Source of the DNA: Ulvibacter antarcticus
GTDB lineage: Bacteria > Bacteroidota > Bacteroidia > Flavobacteriales > Flavobacteriaceae
Reading direction: 5' to 3'
Assembly: GCF_003688405.1 (NCBI RefSeq)
Contig: NZ_REFC01000017.1
Location: forward strand, 1 to 54,941
Length of the DNA stretch: 54,941 bases
The translations under genes were made by a program, and so were the position numbers. Shown here in pieces: positions 9,594 through 16,932 of this stretch; within the stretch, counting starts at the first letter, position 1, and each line of letters begins with the position of its first letter. The notes beneath the pieces were generated by a model. The model worked only from the letters and a program-made list of their open reading frames with translations. It did not search any database and had not been told where the DNA came from.

Positions 9594-9614
9594 GCTGACT
9601 AGATGTTGACTAAA
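9594..9614 (+). promoter_or_regulatory. Left-end integrase arm-like double repeat
   Basis: Two TGACTA copies 11 bp apart (ctgactagatgttgactaaa) lie 134 bp inside attL. The same arrangement, ctgactaatcgctgactaaa, lies 56 bp inside attR at 18983-19003. A third GTTGACTATTA occurs at 9528-9538. Paired short repeats near both ends of an element fit arm-type binding sites of a tyrosine integrase. Confidence 0.5.
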
Positions 9615-9636
9615 CTAATATAATTGCATAAATTTG
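9606..9636 (+). promoter_or_regulatory. Integrase promoter
   Basis: A TTG at 9606-9608 and TAAATTTG at 9629-9636 match the Bacteroidota -33 and -7 boxes with 20 bp between them. The -33 box falls inside the arm-like repeat, so integrase could repress itself. An inverted repeat TTTGAgtgtTCAAA at 9633-9646 and a tandem GTTCAAAT/GTTCAAAC at 9640-9655 follow. The promoter position rules out the upstream TTG at 9624 as the translation start. Confidence 0.5.
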
Positions 9637-9656
9637 AGTGTTCAAATGTTCAAACT

Positions 9657-10976
9657 ATGGCAACAATCAAATTTCAACTTCAAAGCAAGTCCAACAACGC
9701 ACCTATTTATTTAAGACTTTCCTTAGGGCGCAATAAGAGTATTAAGAGAAAAACAGGGTTAAGCATCAACCCGAAGGAATGGAGTACGGTAACTGGACTG
9801 CCAAAACAAAACAATCCATCTACAAAGAACCTAACTCCAAAACTCAAAAAACTAAGTGCAAAAATTTACGACAAACTGAATGATGCACTCTCAAACGGCA
9901 AAAGCATTAATGGGGAATGGTTAAATGAACAAATAGATATTCATTTTGAACGTATCAACGAAAACAAACAAAGCGAACTTGTAACCGATGCAATACAAAG
10001 CATCTTAAATATGGCTGAGGTACGCAAAAACTCACTGGGCGGTATCGGATTATCTAAAAGCAGAATAAACTCTTACAAGGGATTACTAAGAATATTTCAA
10101 GAATATCAAAAAGGAAATAGTCACAAAGTAAAAGAGGTTAATGTTAAGTTTGCCAACGACTTTTTAAAATATTTACTTCACGAAAAAAAATATTCTAAAA
10201 CCTACGCAGTTAAGAAAATTGCCGATCTTAAAACCGTTTGCAGTAATGCAGGGGACGAAGGAATAAAAACACACCCGAAATTAAAGAAAATTCCAAGTGC
10301 CAATTCCAAGAATGAAGCCGTTATTTACCTAACCCCTTCGGAACTTGATAGAATTGCAGTTTCAGATAAGGTTAAAGGTGATGCACTACTAAATGCGCGC
10401 AAATGGCTGTTATTGGGCTGTAACATAGGACAAAGAGGGGGCGACCTTTTAAACATTAATGAAAATAACTTTGTAACGCGCAACGGTTATGAAGTTATTG
10501 AGTTAACCCAACAAAAAACAGGTAAAAATATTACTATTCCTGTCCTAGACACTACTAAAGAAATTCTAAAAACTGGACTCCCTTATAAAATATCGATTCA
10601 GAAACTTAATGAATATATTAAATTGGTTTGCGAACTTTCCGAAATTAACGAATTGACAAAGGGCGGTATAATCGAAGTAACCGAAAATGGAAATGGCAAC
10701 AAGCAAAAACGGAAAAATTACGGTAAATATCCGAAGCACAAATTAATTACTTCACACGTATGTAGGCGTTCATTTGCCACAAATACCTACGGAGTACTTC
10801 CAACCCCTTTAATAATGCAAATAACTGCTCATAGTACAGAAAAAATGTTTCTTAACTACATTGGCAAAGACCGCTTAGATTATGCTCAACAGATAGCAGA
10901 TTTTTACACGTTACAGGCGCAAAAGGCTAAAAAAGAACCTCAACTTTCAGTTGTCAAAAATTCAGTAAATCAATAG
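9657..10976 (+). CDS. Tyrosine recombinase (integrase) of the element
   Basis: The 439-residue site-specific recombinase has three parts. Residues 1-80 form an Arm-DNA-binding domain beginning ATIKFQLQSKSNNAPIYLRL, with the INPKEWS motif typical of Bacteroidota mobile-element integrases. A SAM-like core-binding domain covers about 115-215 and the catalytic domain about 230-415. Catalytic residues visible are Arg260 (GQRGGDLL), Lys287 (QQKTGKN), His367-x-x-Arg370 (SHVCRRSF), His392 (ITAHSTEK) and nucleophile Tyr401 (FLNYIG). The ATG at 9657 is preferred because the upstream TTG at 9624 precedes the likely promoter. Position beside attL indicates that it catalyses integration at the tRNA-Leu end. 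Confidence 0.93.
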   Translation: MATIKFQLQSKSNNAPIYLRLSLGRNKSIKRKTGLSINPKEWSTVTGLPKQNNPSTKNLTPKLKKLSAKIYDKLNDALSNGKSINGEWLNEQIDIHFERINENKQSELVTDAIQSILNMAEVRKNSLGGIGLSKSRINSYKGLLRIFQEYQKGNSHKVKEVNVKFANDFLKYLLHEKKYSKTYAVKKIADLKTVCSNAGDEGIKTHPKLKKIPSANSKNEAVIYLTPSELDRIAVSDKVKGDALLNARKWLLLGCNIGQRGGDLLNINENNFVTRNGYEVIELTQQKTGKNITIPVLDTTKEILKTGLPYKISIQKLNEYIKLVCELSEINELTKGGIIEVTENGNGNKQKRKNYGKYPKHKLITSHVCRRSFATNTYGVLPTPLIMQITAHSTEKMFLNYIGKDRLDYAQQIADFYTLQAQKAKKEPQLSVVKNSVNQ

Positions 10977-11066
10977 TTTGACTTTTATGGAATTATCAAA
11001 AATAAAATGATGTGTCTATACTAAAATTACAGAAGAATAGGATTATTAAATAAATGTTTTAGATGT

Positions 11067-11597
11067 ATGTCACAAAGCAACGTAGATTATGTTCGAATGA
11101 ATGAAGAAAAAATTTTGAAGTTACTTCGTAGATATGATGCGAATAACTTTAAGAAATTGAGGTCACTACAGTTAAAACAAGTTTATTGTTTTCTAAAGGA
11201 AAATCTAACCTCCGGTAACAGATGGACTTTTTCAAAATTGTACCAATTTCAACATAAAACTGGAATACCATTAACTATACTAGAGCATAATATTAAATTA
11301 TTTTGCCTTGTCTATTATAAAAAACGAAAAAAGGGAATAAAATCCTTTATAAAATATGTAAACAGATTATCCAAGACAGAGGAACAACGCAGATATAAAA
11401 AAAGCCGACTAAGTTTTCAAATTAGTGTAAAGGATGGCGAGTATGAAAACTTTTTAAAAGCAGTTATATTATTAAATGAAACTTTAGAAGGTAGTAATAA
11501 AGATAAGATCAGAGTGCTAAACTATATAATACATACAGGCTTCACAGATAAAACCTTTCTTAAACATTACTATAACGAAAAGAAAAATACTTATTAA
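11067..11597 (+). CDS. Basic hypothetical protein of the element
   Basis: The 176-residue, lysine- and arginine-rich protein has no signal peptide or membrane segment. The N-terminal half looks largely helical (NEEKILKLLRRY, LRSLQLKQVYCFLKEN). A basic KKRKKG patch lies near the middle, and the C-terminal half could form another helical unit. The high positive charge would suit nucleic-acid binding, but I recognise no family. It follows the integrase by 90 bp on the same strand. A non-coding gap with two palindromic repeats separates it from the excisionase-like gene. Confidence 0.6.
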   Translation: MSQSNVDYVRMNEEKILKLLRRYDANNFKKLRSLQLKQVYCFLKENLTSGNRWTFSKLYQFQHKTGIPLTILEHNIKLFCLVYYKKRKKGIKSFIKYVNRLSKTEEQRRYKKSRLSFQISVKDGEYENFLKAVILLNETLEGSNKDKIRVLNYIIHTGFTDKTFLKHYYNEKKNTY

Positions 11598-11624
11598 CAT
11601 CTGTTACAAGAAAATTATAACAAA

Positions 11625-11706
11625 ATATTGATAATCAGCAATATGGAAATAAAAAAATGTTACTCATGTGAATAAATTGACATATTATATTGATAATCAG
11701 CAATAT
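11625..11706. repeat. Two identical 20-bp palindromic elements 62 bp apart
   Basis: The 20-mer atattgataatcagcaatat occurs at 11625-11644 and again at 11687-11706. It is an inverted repeat (ATATTG...CAATAT, 8-base spacer). The pair sits in a 306-bp gene-free stretch (11598-11903) just upstream of the excisionase-like gene. Binding sites for an element-encoded regulator or excisionase are the simplest explanation. No other gene is visible in this gap; a leftward TACCTTTG -7-like box lies at 11841-11848. Confidence 0.7.
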
Positions 11707-11903
11707 AACTCGTTTCTCCATGTGGAAGATTACTTAACTAATTAAATGGGTTTTCATTACAATCTCTTTAAATTTACTTCTAAGTAAAAAGGCATCAAGC
11801 CAACCGAAGTAAAACCCAATGCCCTTGTAATCTGGAAATTCAAAGGTACAAATATTTTACAACGGAGGTTAAGCCTAAGTATTAATCTTAACATTTTTTG
11901 TAA

Positions 11904-12182
11904 ATGAAACAAGTACAATTTATTTCGATTACACCTGAACAACTACAAACGGCAATAATCGAAGGCGTCAAAACGCAATTAGACGATTTAAAAAAGAACT
12001 TCCAACCCAAAGAACCTAAAGAGTATTTAGAACGTGCTGAGGTTGCTAAAATGTTGAATGTGGACTTGTCAACGGTTCACAACTGGACTGTAAAAGGTAT
12101 TTTAATTAGTTATGGTATAGGGCGAAGGGTTTACTATCTGCGCACCGATGTTGAAAATGCTATTGTTGAACTTAAAAAGTAA
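11904..12182 (+). CDS. Excisionase-like helix-turn-helix protein
   Basis: The 92-residue protein has a short N-terminal helix and a MerR/HTH_17-type DNA-binding domain at about residues 42-90. The signature is YLERAEVAKMLNVDLSTVHNW, then a wing (YGIGRRVYYLRTDVENAI). Small proteins of this type in Bacteroidota integrative elements act as excisionases or as regulators of element genes. The next gene starts one base after the stop, so the two are likely co-translated. The upstream gap carries paired palindromes that could be its targets. Confidence 0.8.
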   Translation: MKQVQFISITPEQLQTAIIEGVKTQLDDLKKNFQPKEPKEYLERAEVAKMLNVDLSTVHNWTVKGILISYGIGRRVYYLRTDVENAIVELKK

Positions 12183-12183
12183 G

Positions 12184-12585
12184 ATGATGGCAACGCAACA
12201 AAAGAAACCAGTAACCCACGTTTATAAAGAAATTAACGAGGGTAAATTTAAGGGCGTTAAACATTACGAACTCAAAGAAGTAATTAACGGAACTTTACAG
12301 TTAACCGAACTTATAAACATTAGCAAAGACCGAAACTGCGCTCAGTCAATGCCCGAATATTGGTTAAAGATCAGGAACGATAATAAATGGAGTAAATGTA
12401 TAACCGGACTTTTCAAGACTGGTATTAATTACATTTATAAAGGCGACCTTCAAAGAAAAAAACACCTTATTCTTTTTAAATTTTCGACCGATGCCAAAAC
12501 TTTAAAGGTTTTCGTCTTTAAGGATTTCTACACAAGAGATTTAAGCAACGTTTTGTTATTAATAAACCATAGTGCCAAAATATAA
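12184..12585 (+). CDS. Hypothetical protein coupled to the excisionase-like gene
   Basis: The frame opens at two consecutive ATGs (12184 and 12187), one base after the stop of the HTH gene. Longer versions starting inside that gene are unlikely. The 133-residue product is soluble with a mixed strand/helix look (HYELKEVINGTLQLTELIN, then MPEYWLKIRNDNKWSKCITGLF). A lysine-rich central part ends in a short hydrophobic tail (VLLLINHS). It is followed directly by a strong terminator, closing a two-gene unit. Function unknown. Confidence 0.68.
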   Translation: MMATQQKKPVTHVYKEINEGKFKGVKHYELKEVINGTLQLTELINISKDRNCAQSMPEYWLKIRNDNKWSKCITGLFKTGINYIYKGDLQRKKHLILFKFSTDAKTLKVFVFKDFYTRDLSNVLLLINHSAKI

Positions 12586-12610
12586 AGAGGGGCGTTCAAA
12601 ACCCCTCTTT
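12584..12610. terminator. Bidirectional terminator hairpin
   Basis: A perfect 9-bp stem AAAGAGGGG...CCCCTCTTT with a 9-base loop overlaps the stop of the preceding gene. T-rich DNA follows on both strands. It closes the excisionase-hypothetical unit. It would also end any leftward transcript from the TATCTTTG box at 12655-12662. Confidence 0.8.
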
Positions 12611-12654
12611 ATTTGTTCAAATGTGGGTAATTGTGGCAACGCATACCCCGATTT

Positions 12655-12662
12655 CAAAGATA
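12655..12662 (-). promoter_or_regulatory. Leftward -7-like box without a gene
   Basis: The minus strand reads TATCTTTG, a TAnnTTTG match, pointing left. Only about 45 bp separate it from the terminator at 12584-12610, and no reading frame lies between. If active it would make an RNA of about 65-70 nt. Confidence 0.25.
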
Positions 12663-12734
12663 CAAAATACATCTTGAATGCCTTTTTATAATTATACTCA
12701 AATAAGTATTAAAAATTAATACCAAGTATTTAAC

Positions 12735-13697
12735 TTGACTGCATTAGATACGTTAGAATTTACTACCAGTACCGACTTTTTACAAAGTATGGATTCAAGA
12801 TGTTTTAACTTATCTCAAATACACAAATCCAATGGACTTATAATTCAAAATCATTCTCTTATAAATAGATTGCCTGGAGTTAATAAGATTAATATAAATG
12901 AAACCTTTGGAACTGTAAGAATACAGGCAACGAGTAAGATACTTGGACAAAATTATAATCAGGGTATTTCTAGTAATACACTTGACCAATTCATTAATGA
13001 AATCAACAAAACAGGACTTGTATTAAATAAGGATTTTATAAGTGACTGTGAACTCAAACTGATTCACGTCAAAAACGATTTAAAACTGTTAAAAGAACCT
13101 ATTGAATACATTAATACTCTTAACCAATTGATTGCTCCATACTTCTACAAAACAAAATATAACACTGGAATAGCATTCAACGAAAAAATATTTTCAACCC
13201 CGATACGATTTACTTGTTATGCTAAAGAATTTGAGATAGAATCTAATAAGAGTTTCTATAATACATATCCACAACTTGCAAAGGATTTCGATGGTGTATT
13301 AAGGGCTGAAAGCAAACTACCAAAAGGAGCAACTATTCGAAAATATTTTAAAAGTGCCAATCTTATTGATGTTCTAAATTTAAAGAATTTAAACCATTCT
13401 TTACTCGATAAGGTTATACATAAACAAACTAATTTTAAACCGTTTTTTAATACCTATAAAATGACAAATACTGAAGAAAAAAACTTTGCTCAAATCTATT
13501 ATCTAAATGAATTTTATAATGGAGATTTCAACTCTATAATGCAACATATAAAAAGCAAGTTAGGAGAAAAAACAAAAGCGACTTATCAGCGAAAAAAGGT
13601 AAAGAAATATCTTTCAATGATTAATAATGCAGATAAGAATTTCAGTTTAGAGGATATTAACGAAATAAGAGAAGCATTAAAAGAACAATTAATTTAA
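12735..13697 (+). CDS. Possible phage/plasmid replication initiator protein
   Basis: The 320-residue soluble protein starts at a TTG (12735), or at an ATG 54 bases later (12789). The N-terminal DTLEFTT, the mid-region RFTCYAKEFEIE and the following LRAESKL resemble, in order and spacing, the DTL..., ...YDKxxE and LRxExRL blocks of phage/plasmid replication proteins of the filamentous-phage gene II (Phage_CRI) type. A basic C-terminal part (KATYQRKKVKKYL) follows. No clear HUH pair was found, so the family call is tentative. Near-palindromic AT-rich DNA (GTATTaaaaattAATAC and a repeated AAGTATT) just upstream could be an operator or origin part. If correct, the element may replicate after excision. 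Confidence 0.5.
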   Translation: MTALDTLEFTTSTDFLQSMDSRCFNLSQIHKSNGLIIQNHSLINRLPGVNKININETFGTVRIQATSKILGQNYNQGISSNTLDQFINEINKTGLVLNKDFISDCELKLIHVKNDLKLLKEPIEYINTLNQLIAPYFYKTKYNTGIAFNEKIFSTPIRFTCYAKEFEIESNKSFYNTYPQLAKDFDGVLRAESKLPKGATIRKYFKSANLIDVLNLKNLNHSLLDKVIHKQTNFKPFFNTYKMTNTEEKNFAQIYYLNEFYNGDFNSIMQHIKSKLGEKTKATYQRKKVKKYLSMINNADKNFSLEDINEIREALKEQLI

Positions 13698-13703
13698 ATA
13701 ATT

Positions 13704-13826
13704 ATGAGAAAAGCAATTCTATTATTTCCAATGATGATATTTTTAACTTGTAATCCAGATCCAAAACCTCCTAAAGTGGGGAAAGAATCAATTATGTTAG
13801 TCAATAAAATAAGCCTAAGCATTTGA
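13704..13826 (+). CDS. Small 40-residue predicted lipoprotein
   Basis: An ATG seven bases after the preceding stop opens MRKAILLFPMMIFLTC, a short signal sequence with a possible lipobox (FLTC, Cys16). A proline-rich NPDPKPPKVGKES and a hydrophobic tail follow. The tight spacing to the upstream gene supports co-transcription. Length is at the limit of what composition can prove, and the function is unknown. Confidence 0.42.
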   Translation: MRKAILLFPMMIFLTCNPDPKPPKVGKESIMLVNKISLSI

Positions 13827-13928
13827 TTATCAATTATTTTAAATACATTTATACTCTATTCACTTCAATTTTCCCCATAGATTCCCCAAAATAACCTCAC
13901 GATTTCAATATCGATGGGTATTAATAAT

Positions 13929-13948
13929 TTAATCCTTAAAAGGATTAA
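13929..13948. promoter_or_regulatory. Perfect 9-bp inverted repeat before a secreted-protein gene
   Basis: TTAATCCTT and AAGGATTAA are separated by two A residues and end 15 bases before the ATG at 13964. A direct repeat TTCCCCA tag aTTCCCCA lies further upstream (about 13869-13888). The position suits an operator controlling the next gene. Confidence 0.5.
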
Positions 13949-13963
13949 CTAAATCTAATTATT

Positions 13964-14392
13964 ATGAAAAAATTTCTTTTAACAATTTTAGTGACGTGTA
14001 TGTGTGTATTGAGTTATGCCCAAGACAAACCAAAAGTTAACTCTAATAAAGAAAAAACTACTTTTGAGACAGGTATTAATACGTCAACCAAAGGAAAAAT
14101 AGATCATAACGCCGTTGGTGATGATGTGAAAATTAGAAAAGAAGAGGATAAATGTGTTAACTCTGGTGGAATATTTTTGGAATTTTCAGATGGTTCATAC
14201 AAATGCTGGAATAAAGAAATGAGAGTTTCGGAATTATTTATTAAAAAAGAAAATGTTTTGAAAGACACGTTAGATGTCTATGGAAGAAAAAGGAGGTGTA
14301 AAAAAGATGGAGGGTATTGGGTCGTATATGATGGGGACAAAGGCTGTTACTTCATGAACGAATGGATGGTTCTTGAGCCACATTATTACTAG
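13964..14392 (+). CDS. Secreted small protein with two Cys-bounded repeats
   Basis: The 142-residue product begins with a clear signal peptide (MKKFLLTILVTCMCVLSYAQ, cleavage near residue 20). A polar charged region follows. The second half has two similar motifs: KCVNSGGIFLEFSDGSYKCW and RCKKDGGYWVVYDGDKGCY, that is C-x3-GG-x(10,11)-C, each likely closed by one disulfide. The layout suggests a small periplasmic or surface protein built from a duplicated disulfide-stapled unit. It sits alone behind its own palindromic operator. Family unknown. Confidence 0.7.
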   Translation: MKKFLLTILVTCMCVLSYAQDKPKVNSNKEKTTFETGINTSTKGKIDHNAVGDDVKIRKEEDKCVNSGGIFLEFSDGSYKCWNKEMRVSELFIKKENVLKDTLDVYGRKRRCKKDGGYWVVYDGDKGCYFMNEWMVLEPHYY

Positions 14393-14463
14393 TTATTATC
14401 AAAACATCTAAAACTTAATTTAAATGTTCCCTAAAGATTTAGGTTTTAAAATTTCATAGAACT

Positions 14464-15054
14464 ATGCCAAAATATTCAACATTTCCATTTCTATTTGATG
14501 ACGTGTTAAGCATTTCAACTACGAAACTGCTTAAATGGAAATACATAAAAAGTGGAAACTTTAAATCCGGTACAATTACGTGGAGTCGAAATGGCGTAGT
14601 GACAAGCACAATAAGCATCATAGTTGATTTTAAAAATGAATCACCAAGTTTGAGACTTATTTATACCTGCAATGGAAATCCTTATGACTACTATGTATAT
14701 TTTGAATCAACACCTTCGAATTTAGGCTTCGGTGAAGTATGGTATTTTACTTGTCCGTTTACACGAAAACGATGTCGGAAATTGCATTTAATTAATGAAC
14801 AATTTATGCACCGTTCAAATCTACGTTCTGGAATGTATGGGTGTCAAACTGAAAGTAAAAAATGGCGTGCTATGAATAAGTACCTTAGTCCATATTTTGA
14901 GACAGATCGTCTTTATCAAGAGTTATATAGCAAAAATTTTAAAAAATACTATGCAGGGAAACCGACAAAGAAGTACGTTCATATAATGAAACAAATTCAA
15001 AAAGCCGAAAGAATACCAGTACATGAAATAGAACGATTAATGTTAAGTAGATAA
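14464..15054 (+). CDS. Hypothetical protein with Cys-containing core
   Basis: The 196-residue soluble protein has an N-terminal strand-rich part (TITWSRNGVVTSTISIIVDF). Next comes a block WYFTCPFTRKRCRKLHLINEQFMHR...GMYGCQTES. This recalls an uncharacterised family found in many bacterial genomes and mobile elements with a FxCP..gxRCxxLY...F.CR..lgYxsQ core. The C-terminus is basic and helical. A small inverted repeat CCTAAAgaTTTAGG (14430-14443) lies just upstream. Its 3' end is two bases from the convergent small membrane-protein gene. No function can be given. Confidence 0.7.
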   Translation: MPKYSTFPFLFDDVLSISTTKLLKWKYIKSGNFKSGTITWSRNGVVTSTISIIVDFKNESPSLRLIYTCNGNPYDYYVYFESTPSNLGFGEVWYFTCPFTRKRCRKLHLINEQFMHRSNLRSGMYGCQTESKKWRAMNKYLSPYFETDRLYQELYSKNFKKYYAGKPTKKYVHIMKQIQKAERIPVHEIERLMLSR

Positions 15055-15056
15055 AA

Positions 15057-15248
15057 CTACCCTTTAAAAGGTTTTGGATGTTCTTTTCTCAATTCCATTT
15101 GATATTCCTGTAAGGCAATTAGATGATTATTCTGACGAAGGATTTTATTTAACCTACTCGGTATAACGGATAATATATAAACCAGTAAAATTATCGAAAT
15201 CAAAAACATAAAAAGAAAAAAGATTGTAGAAATTACTTCCATAGACAA
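15057..15248 (-). CDS. Small single-span membrane protein
   Basis: The 63-residue product has a strongly hydrophobic helix at about residues 5-28 (VISTIFFLFMFLISIILLVYIL). An amphipathic, basic tail follows (LNKILRQNNHLIALQEYQMELRKEHPKP). The start is ATG at 15248, or a second ATG two codons on. The tail composition and clean membrane segment argue for a real gene, but size limits certainty. It is convergent with the neighbour ending at 15054. Confidence 0.5.
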   Translation of the reverse strand: MSMEVISTIFFLFMFLISIILLVYILSVIPSRLNKILRQNNHLIALQEYQMELRKEHPKPFKG

Positions 15249-15473
15249 AGGATTTAGATTGAGTTATTTTAGTTAATTAAAAGATTAAAATTAGTTTAGC
15301 CAATAATAAGACCATTACGGGTTTCCTCATGACAATTATTAAATGAATGATTAGGGAGATAATAAAAGTAATATTTAAATTTAAAAAAAAATAAATTTAC
15401 TACGAAGATTATTTGGCAATCTCAACATACGCAACACTATGTTTCCGTTAAGGTTAACAGAGAAACAAAACAA

Positions 15474-15497
15474 TACGCGCATACATGCGCGCGCGTA
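15474..15497. other. Alternating CG hairpin in AT-rich DNA
   Basis: CGCGCAT and ATGCGCG are 7-bp arms around AC (15476-15491), extended by further alternating CG. The wider flanks agaaacaa and ttgtctct pair imperfectly, and a T-rich stretch follows. In surroundings of very low GC this is a striking structure. It could be a terminator, or an origin-associated or nick-site hairpin. Confidence 0.5.
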
Positions 15498-15600
15498 GTT
15501 GTCTCTTTTTAATTTTTATAAAGGTTTTTTCGACATCACAACACGCGCAAACAATCTATTATAAATATAATAATCTGTGCAGTACACATGCAGTCGAACA

Positions 15601-15652
15601 ACGATAGAGGAACGATAGAGGAACGATTGAATACGATTGAATACGATTAATA
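15601..15652 (+). repeat. Iteron-like array of five helically phased units
   Basis: Five consecutive units run ACGATAGAGGA, ACGATAGAGGA, ACGATTGAAT, ACGATTGAAT, ACGATTAATA. They repeat every 10-11 bp, one helical turn. They lie in the largest gene-free stretch of the element (15249-15938), near the alternating-CG hairpin. Short phased repeats beside hairpins are typical of replication or transfer origins. No gene is visible elsewhere in this stretch. Confidence 0.6.
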
Positions 15653-15902
15653 GTATTATATATTTTTTACTTGAATGTAAGAGATATACCTCTATCAGAA
15701 CGCGTGTAGTATTACTGTTCTAATAATTGATTAATCAAGTTTTTTCAAATCAATTAATGATTTCTTTTGATTTAGATAATTAGTTCAATCTTTAAAAGCA
15801 AAACGGAACGATTAAGAATTATTCAAGACACTAACAATGCCCAACATAGCAGCATTTTCGAACTATTTAAAAAACAAATCTATCCTAAACATTAAACATT
15901 TT

Positions 15903-15934
15903 TGGAATAATTCCTAATTTTGGGAATTATTCCA
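15903..15934 (+). promoter_or_regulatory. Operator: perfect 12-bp inverted repeat around a -7 box
   Basis: TGGAATAATTCC (15903-15914) and GGAATTATTCCA (15923-15934) are exact inverted repeats. Their 8-base spacer is TAATTTTG, an exact TAnnTTTG -7 box. The repeat ends four bases before the ATG at 15939. A dimer bound here would cover the promoter core, so tight repression of the next gene is expected. Confidence 0.7.
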
Positions 15935-15938
15935 AATT

Positions 15939-16187
15939 ATGAAATACACAAACTACTTCAAGTCGACTATTAAATTAAATGGTGTTCCTAAATTAAATCC
16001 AGATCAATTTGCACGTCTCATGAATATTTGCTGTTTAGAAACAGACGTACACACTTTGGAAGAACTTAACATGAATAGCCAATCTATATTTCTTACAATA
16101 GGTAGAAAGAAGGATAAAATTGAAAAATTGACTAAAGGGAGGACTCCCGAATTATTGTTGCTTGAAATGCTAAAGTTATCGATGTGA
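15939..16187 (+). CDS. Small hypothetical protein under a palindromic operator
   Basis: The 82-residue soluble protein reads MKYTNYFKSTIKLNGVPKLN at the start and has a basic C-terminal half (GRKKDKIEKLTKGRTPELLL). No family was recognised. The perfect operator overlapping its promoter suggests a regulator or a dose-sensitive product. Self-repression is possible but unproven. The stop is followed after three bases by a 26-bp sequence that recurs at 16844. Confidence 0.6.
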   Translation: MKYTNYFKSTIKLNGVPKLNPDQFARLMNICCLETDVHTLEELNMNSQSIFLTIGRKKDKIEKLTKGRTPELLLLEMLKLSM

Positions 16188-16190
16188 ATA

Positions 16191-16869
16191 TAAAGACTAT
16201 TTTGAGGTCATAACGCGCGCACTTAGAACCTAACAAAACTTCACTTTCAAAGTTTATGGTATCTGTTGGAGTGTTATTAAACTCATGGTGTTTTTCTTCC
16301 CATAAAAGAATTATTTTTAGCACGTTAAAAAAGGGAACAACCCTAAAAAATCATTTTAATTTCTTTCCGTTCCTATCATATATCCCACGATCAACAAGTT
16401 TTGACACAGACAACTTCCATTTCATAATATTAACTTTACGCTCCGAAATCCTTAAAGAAGAATTTAATATTCCATCTGAAGGCAAAGGTACAGTATCATA
16501 TTTTTTAGCAAGAAACATCAATGAGTCCCATTTTTTCTCTAGTGGAAGTAACTCACTAAACACTTTTTCTATTAGATTAACACTGTATGTAAGGTCTGTT
16601 ACTTCCCAAATTGAATCATTTCCACTTGGATTATATTGATAGTTGCCAAGTTGCTCCATTGTTACTCTCATGTCACTTATCACAGAATAATATAACTTGT
16701 TTTGTTCTTTTCGTTTATCAACTTTTTTATCACACGATAATAAGATCAAAGCAGTAATACAAACCAAAAAAAATAAGAAATTTTTCATAATTTAGGATAT
16801 AAATTTGAAATAGAATCAATAAATCTAGTAAAAATTAATACTTTAAAGACTATTTTGAGGTCATAACGC
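16191..16869. repeat. 26-bp direct repeats flanking a lipoprotein gene
   Basis: A 26-base sequence containing actattttgaggtcataacg is identical at 16191-16216 and 16844-16869. A degenerate third copy (ctttaaagcgatctatttta) begins near 17172. Each copy lies at the edge of a short gene, and the first two bracket the minus-strand lipoprotein gene. They could be recombination scars or shared regulatory sites. Confidence 0.75.
16351..16788 (-). CDS. Lipoprotein of the element, unknown function
   Basis: The 145-residue product has a type II signal peptide (MKNFLFFLVCITALILLSC, Cys19). A lysine-rich linker and a helical, charged mature domain follow (MEQLGNYQYNPSG, VNLIEKVFSELLPLEKKWDS, SERKVNIMKWKLS). 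It runs against the neighbours and is bracketed by the 26-bp repeats, which suggests independent acquisition. Similar small lipoproteins on mobile elements are sometimes exclusion or surface factors, but nothing here shows that. Confidence 0.75.
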   Translation of the reverse strand: MKNFLFFLVCITALILLSCDKKVDKRKEQNKLYYSVISDMRVTMEQLGNYQYNPSGNDSIWEVTDLTYSVNLIEKVFSELLPLEKKWDSLMFLAKKYDTVPLPSDGILNSSLRISERKVNIMKWKLSVSKLVDRGIYDRNGKKLK

Positions 16870-16932
16870 ATGTATATAGAATTAACAAGACCTACATTGT
16901 TTAGCCTGTCAATAAAGAACCTTTTTTTAAAT

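Noticed and set aside
11757-11942. Minus-strand 61-residue frame opposite the excisionase start
   Set aside because: It overlaps the well-supported HTH gene and has no recognisable domain or usable start context.
15601-15652. Short CRISPR or microsatellite
   Set aside because: Units of 10-11 bp without spacers and with gradual drift fit iterons better than either.
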